Source: Dromaius novaehollandiae
Taxonomy: Eukaryota > Chordata > Aves > Casuariiformes > Dromaiidae
Reading direction: 5' to 3'
DNA: 64,000 bases
NCBI RefSeq assembly: GCF_036370855.1
Contig: NC_088098.1
Span: 199,563,773-199,627,772, forward strand
The translations under genes were made by a program, and so were the position numbers. Under the pieces are notes generated by a model. It worked only from the letters and a program-made list of their open reading frames with translations. It was not told the DNA's origin and ran no database searches. This document shows, piece by piece, positions 39,601 to 51,600 of this stretch (its first letter is position 1; each line of letters opens with the position of its first letter).

Positions 39601-42600
39601 ATACAAGGAGAGGCTGAGAGTGCTGGGATTGTTTAGCCTAGAGAAGAGAAGGTTATGGGGGACATCTTCCCAGTATGTGTAGATACCTGATGGGGGGTAG
39701 GGAGAGAGGAAAGAAGACAGAACTAGACTCTTCTTAGTGGTGCCAAGTGACAGGACAAGAGGAAATGGGCAAAAATTGAAATACAGGAAATTCCATTTGA
39801 GCATAAGAAAAAAGAATCCACTGTGAGAGCGGACAAACACTGGAAGAGGTTGCCCAGAGAGGTTGTGGAGTCTTCTTCCTGGAGATATTCAAAACCCAAC
39901 TGGATGAGGTCCTGAGTTACCTGCTCTAGTTGACCCTGCTTTGAGGTTGGACTAGATGATCTCCAGAAGTCCTTTCCAACCTCAGAGGTTCTGTGATCTG
40001 CATCACATCTGTAGGGGCAAGGCTAAGTGTCCCTCTACCAACTAGACTTCCTGTGGTTTGACTGCATCACTGTCTTGCCTTTACTGTGCTTTCGTTTGAC
40101 CTTCCAGCCCATCAGTACTGTTACCAATGCCGCTGCCTCAGAAGTGTTGAGTTTGCCTGCACTCATAGCTATTCTGTACTCTCCCTCTTTTCCTTCCCCC
40201 CAAGTTCTTTCTTGGTTTTTCATCCTTTCCATCTCGCTGTCTAGGGCTGCTAACCCTCAGTCAGCCTACTCTTGGAGTTGACTGTTGCGCTCTTGCATGT
40301 TCTGCGCAGTGGGAATTAGGTCCCTAGATTAGTGTTCCCAAGGTGTGATGTGTATTATGTTTGCTCCTCTGGGTCTGTTTATCAAAAGTACAAATCAGAT
40401 CCTGGGTGCAAGGAGGTCAAGCTACCAGCTTATACTTGTGCTTCAGCAAGTGGTACGTCAGTGTTGAAGATGACTTTTCTAGTGCCTGTGATTAAACAGC
40501 ACAGAGACTACTGTCTGTGTAAGATTGCTGTCTTTTACAGCTCTATATTGTTGCTGATGATCTAGAAAGAGAATTTTAGAGGCATCTCACAGATGGAAAA
40601 GCATAGACTGTGAACTGTGGAAAAGTTGAGGGTTGGTCCTGCTCTGTTACAACATTTTGTAGCAGAGCTTTGTCTGAAATTTCACTTCCTCTGCAGACAT
40701 ACTCAAATTTTGCCATGTTATAAGGCACCTGCCCTTCGAAGTTTGCTGGTGTGTCAGTTCATGGAGCAAGACTGTGGACCTGTGGCTTCTAAATCTGAGT
40801 TTTTAAATGGCTGTGAACTGCTGTCAGTCTTCTTGAGGGTCGTGCTGCTTCAGGGGACTGTGAATGTAAAAGCATTCAAAATGTAAGAAAGACATTGTTA
40901 AACGCTTTCCTGGGCTGCCTTCCTGTTGCATTCAGTTAAAAAAAAATGTTGTAAAGGTTCATAACTCAATAAACAGTCCCAGGGAAGAAATGTTTTCTTG
41001 GTTACTTTTTGAATATGCAGCAGACAGAACCTAGTCAGAAGGTGGGAACTCACCACTGAACAGCCATGGCTTTCAAACTTGCTTGTTCAGTGATTCTTCA
41101 TGCTTGGTGACCACCGGCAGGCTCCATACTCACTACTGAGGTGGCTTGATGCCGCTCTCCCTGATGCTTTTATAGAAAGATGACTTGCTTGTTGCCGAAT
41201 GGATAATATCTTTCATCTTCTCTATGTCCAGTTAAAATCTTTGGCTTTCACCTCATGCTATCGTGCTTGTGCTGCCATGTTAGGACTGTACCACTGTGTG
41301 TGTACTGGTTGTAGAGCTTTACTTAAGGTATTGATTTGGTTGTTTCAGCTCACAGTGCTAATAAATCCATGGCCTTGGCAGCAATTCTAATTGCCAGTGT
41401 AAAGAGAAGGTATTTTGCAAAACAGTGTTTTGGAGAGTGTTTCCTAGAAGAATACAGGTGAGTTGCTATCTTGGCATATCCAAGAGCGGATAGGAAGAAT
41501 CTGTATACCAGCATGTACCAGCATTTAAATATAGGTAAATGAAGTTGTGCACTCGGATTAAAATGAGTACGTGTGGGAGCACAGATGGCAGGCACAACAC
41601 TGTGGAAAAGCACATACAAAAACACTGAACCACTGGATTTAAACAGATAAAACTTGTCTTGCTGTGTACTAGCCCTCAAGGGGTTGTGTCATATGTGTGA
41701 TTTTTTAACCAGGAGCTACTAGACCTTGATCAATGTGTTTAAGTGTCAGTGTTTTCTGTTGGGGAGATAGTCTAGCGTGTGCTTATCTTTGTGGGGTTCC
41801 TTAAGACTTCATTGGCTGGTGAAGTAGTTACTATACGTTGCCTGAATATATATTTAAATTTTTTAATGCCTATTGCTTGTCAGTCTTTAATACAATGCAA
41901 CCTTTCTAGGGCAGGAATTAACAAACTGTCATGTTCTGATCAGGCTGTTACAAAAGATGACTAATGAAGTTCAATTAAGTTAAAAATCAGATTAGTAGCA
42001 ACCTTGTTCAGGTGCTCAAGCCTTTGAATAAGGGTGTACTGTTTGCTGCAAATGAGAAGTGTGATCTTCTCTACAAAAAGAGCACAGGAATATACAGTAT
42101 CACTTAAAATGCATTGAAGTGTACTCTAACCTTGTTACACTGATTCTTTGAGAGACTGAGTGATAGCTTTAAACCGTATTTTACCTGCTTACTGTTTGAT
42201 CTTTTTTTTTTTCTCATGGTAAATAGAACAGCTTCAGACCTCTCCAGGGTTCATAATTGACAGCAAATGAAGTTCCTGTTTAATAGATTGTTTAGAGCTT
42301 AATTTCTCTTCTGTTCTTAAGGGAATTGGTGTCTCTGAGAAAATAATTGAGTGCTTGATGAGGACAGAAACTTCATTGCAGTGGTCCAACAACCTGAATA
42401 CAATTGGGACACTATACAAGTAACTGCAAGCAAATGGCCCTTTCAGAAACCTTACATAACCATGGCAGGTTTGAGTTTCCAGCAGATTTGAGTTTGCCTT
42501 TTTGATTATCATCTGATGTGAGAGGAGGCTTAGAATTTCAGGTTCACAATAAACCTATTCAGTGCAACTCTTTTATTAGTTTGAACACTATCTGCAAAGT

Positions 42601-45600
42601 TCTCTTCATCTTTGGCTTTACTAAAAGAAACTATTTAAAGTTAACCAAAAACAGGGATCCAGGAATTATGAGCAGAGTATCAATTTGTTTTGATAAGGAG
42701 CTCTGTTACTTTGGGCTCTATCTGGAGCTCTTAAATGACCCTGTTTATCACTTCTGCATCATGGAACTTTTAGTACAGTTCCATGCAACCTGTTTATGTT
42801 TTAAGAAGACTTCAGATTATTTTTAACTCATTCATATCCAGTCTGATGGAAATTCTAGCCTTGGGCATTCCTGCTACAGAGTCTGTCTGAAGTTACATGT
42901 ATTAAATGGATAACTTCATATTATATTAAATGTATAAAGTTTTTCCCCACCTTCATTCACAGGATAGGGAGGACAGAATAAGATGCTGATAGGTGGGAGA
43001 AGATTAGGGTTGGAAAAGCATGGAGAGGTATTTTCTGTGTGTTTTAAGAGGAAAGCTGAGGTTTTGCAAGTGTGGGATCCTGTCTGAATTCTGCCTGCTT
43101 CAAGAATAAGAACACAGATAGCAACTAATTGTTTTAAAAAACCAAATGGCGGAATGAAGGTAGGTTGTTTTTTGAAGCAAAAACTGCTGCTTGTTCCTCC
43201 ATTTTCTCTTGGTGACACTGAAGTCTATCCTGTTGATTGTGGGATCTGCTGTATTCTTGTACATGTTCTTGTTGCTCCCAGACTGGTGGACTTCTGTGTG
43301 CTCTCTTTCAGGCAGCTCTTGGGGATAATTCTAAAATTCTAGTGACTGTAGGTTGTGGCTGTCTGCTCATACTTGTTAAACTTCACACCATACTTTAGCA
43401 TTGAATGTGCCCATTAGCTTTGAGGAAAGTTTTGAGAGTGTGCTTTCTGGCTCAGAGATCTTTCTCAAAGTTGAAATCAGTGGAGATACTTAAACTTTTT
43501 AAGTTTGCGAGTCCCCAACAGATATTTCAGAGCAGGTTCCAGAACTGTAAGTTGGTATTTGCTGCCGTAGTTCTGGAGATGGTAAGCTTGTCTTTTGAGG
43601 TATGATGTAATACCTATCTGTTCATTACCATTCTGTCTGAAAAAAACCCCACAGACTATTCTAATTTGAAGTTCTCCATGGACTGGAGAACAGGCCTTAT
43701 TTCTCCATACTATGTTATCTTTATATTCACAAATAAAATAAAAGTCTTCATACAAAGCAGAATCATCTGTTTTGTGTTAAAGCTCCTGTAGTCTGTGGTG
43801 GTCCATCTCCTGCTATAGAGAAACCCTTGTGCTTTCCTTTTCATTATATGTGAGAAGGTATTTTTGTGTATTATGGCTCACTGGTATATCTGGACTGATT
43901 TATGTAGGTATTCAGAATAGATGGTTCTTGTGATTTCCAAGGTATTAAAGTAGGATCAGTGAAGTGTGAAATGTATGGATAAATACTATTAAACTAGAAG
44001 ACTTCTAATACTGTTTTTTTGTTTTTATTCCAGGAATGCACTCCGGAGAACCTAGAACTGAAAAAGAAGATTTTCAGTCAGTTAGATCTTATTGTTGATA
44101 ACAATGTTATCCTGAGCAGCTCAACCTCTTGTCTCTTACCTACCAAGTTGTTCACCGGCCTTAAACATGTTAAGCAATGTGTTGTGTCACATCCTGTGAG
44201 TACAATGGCATATTTTGTTTTTATTTTAATAGTACAGCCATTTAATTAATCTGCAATCCAAGCTCTTTCCTGCAGACTGAAAGATATTTGAAGTGCTTGT
44301 ATGCCATTGTGTAGTGTGGGCAGCCTGACTTTTCAGAAGTACTCTAGTTTGGTTGTTCTATGTGCAACAGCATAAGTTAAATTGAGAGGATGTGTGCCCC
44401 TTTTGTACTGCTGACTCAAGATATTTTCCATGTAAGTCACTGTGCTTATATAACTGTATGTTACTCAAACTAATATCTCTCAAAATGCAGGAATTATGTA
44501 TTTTGAAGTCAGACCTATAAAATTCCCTGCATTCCTCTTATGACCTCCATTAGTTTTTTCTGGTGTCCTTTCCCAGCTGCTGTTGGGTATCAGTGAGGAC
44601 CCAAACAGCAAGTTGCTTGTGTGTTTCAGCACATGCAATAGATATGATGTAGATAATGTTGATGTAGATAAAAGATGGAAGGTTTTGGGTCTGGTTTCAT
44701 CAGACTTTGTATGCAGAAGCTATATACCTGAAGAGGAAAAGCAGGTGGATGAAACAGAATAAATTGTACTTGAAGCTAAATTTTCGTGCTTTGTGATGGG
44801 CTGGGACAGGGCAATGATGCATAAATGGCAAGACTGGATGTGGCAGCATCCACAAGATGTGGCAGCAGAACCCTCAAAATGCTGAAGGGCACTTGTCTGT
44901 GAGTTTCTGTAGAGGTCTGTGTGGAGCTGCTAGGCAGCTTTATCACATCTCTGCTCAGCCTGGAAGAGCATTTTGTCTTCATCACTGGGATTCTTACGGC
45001 TTCTGATTTCCACTAATCAATAGCTGATGAATTTGCTAACCTAATATCAATCTAGTATTTGACAGATCAGTTAGGAGGGCTGTTCTCATGAAAGTTTGTA
45101 GTAGCTGGAGGCAGGTGCTGCTCTGCTGTTTGCAACTTGGTGAATGAATTTCATCTCTCCAGGGCATCCTTCAGAGGTCACGACTTGGAGGTAGTTTCCC
45201 AGGTGACACAGGAGGACCTTCTTAAGAAAGATAGTATGCAGTCTAGAAAGGTAAACAGCAGTGCTGGGGTGACTTGCCCCCAGCTGATCTAGGATTGTAG
45301 AGTAAATGCCAGTTCCCTGGGCGTTCTCAAGAGTGGCAGCATGAATATCAAAATACACCATTAGTTTACTGTTATGTCTCTCCAGCTACCTGTAGCCTAA
45401 TGTTGCAGTATCAAAGGGTTTGATCAGTCCCTTTCTGACCCCTCTCCTTGTGCTTTGGAGTGTTTGAGAAGCAAAAGGAACAAAAGGATTGGTTTCCTGA
45501 CATATAATTTAGTTTTCTTCCCCTTTTAATTCAAAAAAAGAAGTCAACTTAGGCTTCAAAGTACATATCTGTGCCTCCCATCTAAAATTTGGTACTTCCT

Positions 45601-48600
45601 TATCACTTATTTCCAGGGCCATCGCTTTCTGCAGTGCAAGAAGAGATAATGTCCCCTCTTCTGTGTTTCTGTGTTAAGTAGCTATGACCATAACTATAAT
45701 TTCATATTAGATCATGAACTTCATATTCTTGCTGGTTTATCAGTCTTTCATTTTACATTACTCTTCCTCACTGTTTTCCCAAGTCAGTCGTACTGGTTGA
45801 CCTGTTTAGTTTGAGCTGCAGTCATTATAGGAGCCACTTCTGAAAGCATTTTTAATCAGATCTGGGAATGGCTTTGCAGTCTGATTGAGACCATTTTCTT
45901 AGAAGTCTCAGCTTCACTCAGGGGTGAGTGTACTGGTGAACCTGTGAGCCAGTGTACTGTTCCAGAGGCCTTTCTGTATCTGCCGTGTCAGGAAACATGC
46001 TTGCTTTGCAATAGCTATTACTTTTTGATGTGGAGGGGTGTGGTTTGTTTGTTTGTTTGTTTTACTGTGACCTTTTGAACAAGATGGGTAGGATGTGGGG
46101 AGGGATGGCTGGAAAAAGTAAGCAGCTCAGGAAGAAGATATGAAAACAAGAAGTGCGAAATTTGATATATCAGAAAAAAATAAGATTTAAATCCTCTGGC
46201 ACAGGTGAGCCTGCTGAAGAGAAATGGAATCAAATGCCCCATGGGCAGAAGGAGCTTCTCACTTTGCTTAACATAGCAAGAGGTTCAGTAATTGAATGTG
46301 AATGAAATCCAGTAGTGCAACTGTATGATAGAAATGCACAGAGTCCTTACAGGCATAGCTGTTCTCTGCAAGCAGTTTCAGTGTTGGTAGAGCTCTTCTG
46401 CGTAGCAGCTTGTTTCTCAAGCGCTGTATCAACCTGCTAGGTCAGACAGCTAGAAAGTGGAATTAGAGGAGACTGTGTGCCAGGGGAGTAAAGTCCCCTG
46501 CTGTCGAGGAAGCCACATAATAAGATCACCTTAAAAATATATTTGGCTCTATCTGTTAGATTTTTTTTTTTTAACTCCACTACTCCCATTGAAAGTTGTT
46601 TCTCTTTTCTAATTTCGATTTCAATCATATTAATGGTCTATTAAAATTCATTTGATATTTGCTGATAGCTTGTTGTTTGTGTTTACTTTGTCATATGCTT
46701 CCTTAGCTTTCATTTTGTTAGGCTGAGTAACGTGAGCTCTTCTACTCCCTTAGAAAAGGCTTTGCATTTCCCTTCTCATTTTTAGAAACCCTTCTCCCCT
46801 AACCCGTTCCATCTGCGTTTTTACCACTTTTAATTTTTTACCAACATCATTATCTCAGTCCTAAAAAATTGTCTTCCTAAGTCTCCTCAGTTCGCTCATA
46901 AACACACCCATGCTTTGTGCCAAGTTCATGAAATAAAATATTTCAATAAGATCACTGTCAAGAGCAGTCTTGGAGGAAATTCATAATAGCCTCTGTCTCT
47001 CTCAACAGTTTGCTTGTTCTCTTCCTGATTAGAACCTGTGATATCCTCGTGGGCTAGAAAAGCCTTCAGAGAATTCTTCGGTGCTTGCAGTGTTTGGGGT
47101 CTCGCTGAATCGCCTGGCATAGTTTTGCGACTGTCCATCACACTGTTCTCAGCTTGGTGGTGGCACTGCCAAAGAGTCCAGTGCGAGAAAGGTTATGCTG
47201 GAACACAAGGCACTTTAAAGGCAATGAAGTGAATGTGTCACAGGAGTAGTTACAGCAGACATAACCTTACAGTAGGCTTGCATCTGTCAGTTCCTACAGT
47301 AAAGGGGATCATTTAAATACTGAAAAGAAAGAGCAGAGAGGAAAGACTGCTTGCACGTTGCTGTGACTAAGTCCTGTGTTTGCATTTACATGAGCATGGT
47401 TAAAGAAAAGCAGTTGACTATAATGGAGCATGGTGAAAGAATTAGTACGTAATTACCATACTTGGAACATCCATGTTATTTCTGATAGTCAGTTATGACA
47501 TGTTAGGTCTGTCTGCTGCCTGGCAATGAGTGTGAGAGCTGCAGTTAAGACATTAAGAATGTGGCAAAAGGACTATTACTTTTGGAAAGAGCATGCATTA
47601 TGTACTGCCCGTAACTCTTAAAACCTTAAGAACTTTTACCTGTTTCTAGGAAGCTCTTTAGAATTTAAGAATTTTAGTTAGCTGTTTATTACTTCAAACA
47701 TACATCATGAAAAGGTCTTGGCTTGGTGAGAAATTACATTTGGGAAGACAGGAGAAGTAATTTTTTTTTTCAGTGGGTATGGTGTTTGAAGGTAGCTTGT
47801 TCTGTAACTTTTTTTGGAAGTATGTTTTCTGTGATATCTGTTAATGGGATTAGCATATATTAGACTTGGGTTAGCAGCAGCTTATCTCTGAAGTGTTGCA
47901 TCTTACAGGTGGTCTATAGCAATAATTTTGTTATAAATTTCCTGAATGTCTAAAAGAAAAAACTTTGCTTGGAAAGAGGTGTGGTGGCCATATGTTTTAC
48001 AAAAAACACCCAGCTTGAATATTGGGAAAACATCAGATACTCAATAAAAAGTCGCCTAGTACTGTTGGACTGCACTGATTGTTAGAGTGGCTCGATGCAT
48101 TTTGCTAGAGTTAAACAGAAATAGATTCAATCATCCAAGATTAACTTTTTTTTTTAATTTGAATTAATAGTCCAGCTCTTATTGGATTGGTGAATGCTTT
48201 CTGGGCCTGGAGATCAGGCTCACTGTGTTCCCTTGAAAATACCCACACTATTAAAAAAATTGCAAAGATACTTTATACTAAGTAAGTCTGTTTATCTGTT
48301 GATAATAAACATTCTTTTTTTGTGTTTCTTTTTGAGGTAAATCCACCTTATTTTGTGCCGTTGGTTGAAATTGTTCCGCATCCAGAAACAGATCCTTCAA
48401 CTACAGAGCGAACGTATGCTCTGATGAAGAAGATTGGTCAGTCTCCTGTCAAATTAAACAAAGAGATTGAGGGGTTTGTTCTGAATCGGCTCCAGTATGC
48501 AGTGATAAGTGAAGCCTGGAGACTTGTGGCTGTACGTATAACTTTTTTCCATTTCTATGCACACATTGTACATATGCACAGTTTTATAAATGTGACAAAC

Positions 48601-51600
48601 AAGATTGTATATTTAAATTTCCTATAAAATTGTGTCTTCTTTGTTAAACAGTCCCTTATGTACATAAAAATAAAAACAAACATGTAAATTTAAAACAGCA
48701 ACAAGTTTGGACAGTAAGAAACAGCAAAGCTTATGAAAAGGAAAGTGATATGATGATAACACTGTCCTTTATCCTGCTTTCTTTTCAGAATACTGTAGTT
48801 TTCAGGACAACCAAAATTAAAATGTTAACAGCAGAAATCACAATACTGATTTTTTTTTTTTCCAGATTGTCTGTTCATTTCCTGTTATTTTCTGAATGTT
48901 GCTGGCCTCCTTTACAGGGATTATGAAAATAATATTTTAAATGCATTTCTCTTTTGCCTTTTAGGAGTTCTTATGTTCAAAAGTTATTTGATACTTGTAG
49001 GTAAAGACAGATTTCTCCTCCTCCTGCCTATTCAGACTTCTAGCTCAGAATCATCTGTTTGTGCCACTTGAGCTTTTCCCACAGCTGTGTGTTCTGTGCT
49101 ACAAAGTCTGATCTTTCATCAAGAAGAGCTGAATTATGAGTCTACTGCTATTCTATTGAGATTAACTAGAGTTTGAGGAGAGCTGCTTTTTTGCCACGGA
49201 GAATGTTTTGATTTTTCAGGCTGTTTAAAACAAACATTTGCACACAAAAATAGATAAAGACTTTAAAACTAAAGTAGTATTAACGTATCATAAACAAAGC
49301 AGCTGTTATTCCAAAGCAATACCTAAACATAGTTGCTGAACTCATTTTACTTAGCTCCAATTAACTGCCATTAGCAACACTATGCAACAATATAAAGTAG
49401 GTGGTGAATAAGAATACAGAAAGCCGTATTGTTAGGAAGGAACTGATCTTATATGGGAGACTTTTCTTTAAATTAAAAAGGGTTGTGTTATTAAAAAAAT
49501 AAAGTTAGTAAGTATACTGTAATGAGAATCCTTTCAGAAAGCTGTAGTCATGTGGAAATACACAGGATAGAAAGGACAGTAAACTCTAAGTTATTTTTGA
49601 AACCATAATAAGACTGGCCAAAAAAGATTTTGCGAATAACTTGCTAAAAACATAAAAACTACTCCTGAAGGATATGAAAAGAAAGGTAGGTCCATAGGAA
49701 AAAAGCTAACTGAACTGTGATGTTCACTATAGATGATTTTAAGGAGGTTCCTACACTGTAACCTCTTCTTAAAAGGGAGGGATTGATCTGAGGAACTGTC
49801 TTAAGCTGAAGTAGAACAAGTCATGTTAAGAACAAAGATTTTTAGAAAGAGATAAAATGACTAATAGCAAATTAAGAAGGTGAGATGAAATTTATTCAGG
49901 AATCCCAAAACTCAAATATGAAGTTGTTGAAATATAGATGTAAGCATCTTTTTATGCATCAATTAGCAAAATACTGCAGGAGTGGAAGCCACCACTTACA
50001 GCCGAGTTCTTTTAAAAGAGTTCAAAGGGTAGCTGAGAAACTGTGGACCAGTAAGTCTGATAATACCTAGGTATATTAATATGGTATCCAGGGTCAGTGT
50101 GAGTATTGGGGAAGTAATGCCTCAAACATCTAATAGGATTCTTTTATGTCTTTGAGAGGCATAAACTAAATTGTGGAACTCACAGCCACAGAAACCTTGG
50201 ATGTTAAAAATGTGAATGGGCTCAGAGGATAATTAGACAAATTCACAGATATTAATTTCATCAAGGTCTGGATGCAGAAGCAACCTCCATCTCTCAAAGT
50301 CTCTGACTACAGGCTGCTGGGAGCTGAGAGGGTATATATCATTGAAAGTATCACTCTGTATTTGCTGTTCGCTTATGGAAAGATTATGAGAATCCTTTAT
50401 GGACTACTGTCAGAAAGAACGTATTGACTTTTGTGGGAGCCTGTGCCATTAATATGACCCTTGATGTGCACTTTTTGTGTGTGGGTTTGTTATGTGAATG
50501 GTAACAAAATAGTGCTTGAAGCACTGACAGACATGAAAGTTGCTTTCCTTGTGCTTCATCTAAATTTCCAAACTGTTTTTTCTTCGTGTTCTGTTTTTGT
50601 ATAATTTTACTGCATTTCAAGCAAATATACATTTAAACTCTAACAACTTTGGCCTTATTTCCATTCCAAAAGTCTAGATAAATAGCAGTGTATCAAAGGT
50701 ATAGTTTCAGCTGTGCTGCTTCGAGCTAAATGCTGCCTTTGATAGCAGGAGATCATTGTAGATAGGAGAGAGGTGCAGGCCTGAGGCAGTTTCTATCTTT
50801 CCACTATACTGCTGCCAACTTATTTTAATGCAAGTCATGTTCTTTTGGTGTTTTGCACTTTCAAAGTAGGGAAAAATGTTTCTTGGTTCTGATTTTTAAG
50901 TCACTTTTCAGTCCTTATGGTTGAGGGGTAAAGCCAACTCACAGTCTTTGAAAAGCTCCTAAAATTCAAAGTTTACTCAATCTAAGCATGTTTTTCTTCC
51001 CTTGTTACAGTAAACTTCATGATTCTTTCTGGTAATGAAGCTTTCCTTATCCTAAGGAGCTCTGGGGTGGAAGTTAAACTAAGAATGTTTGCATTAGAGA
51101 CATAGCAATACAACATCCTTGTCCAAAATGACCATATTACTAATCCTTTTGTGGTTAGATATGTAAATTGCTTGTATTAGATCTGTTGTCTTGGATTGTA
51201 TTGGATCTGTTGTCTAAAGTTGTCTTGGATGCAGAACACAGACATTCTTACAAAATTACTTATGAATGCTTTGGTACTTTAATGATTGCATATTACTTTT
51301 AGCTTCTGTAAAGGAACAATGAAACAGAACCATAAGACATAATTTCAGGGTCACTTATATTATTACTAGTTGTAAAGGTCTGAACAAGTATCTTTACATG
51401 TGTACAATTATTTGTTTTGAATTGATCAGTGCTCCTATTTCTGTTCTGAGTTTTCTTTGATTTTTTTTTAATATGGTGAGTGCTTGGCAAAATCTACATT
51501 GTTGATAGAGGACTGCTGTATCTGCACTGCATTGTGTCAGTTCTTCGGCATGTAACAAAGACAGATATTTTCAATACAAGGGCCATGTATGAACCAAGAG

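Larger units (their letters stand above)
25913..44033 (+). other. CRYL1: CRYL1 intron 3
   Basis: An 18 kb GT-AG intron, phase 0 and the most repeat-rich part of the window. It carries CR1 pieces at 27.06, 27.40-29.22, 29.23-29.60, 33.94, 35.31 and 37.5-40.0 kb, a GT microsatellite at 35.62 kb and an A20 run at 32.88 kb. The rest is AT-rich unique sequence with no recognised gene. Confidence 0.85.
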
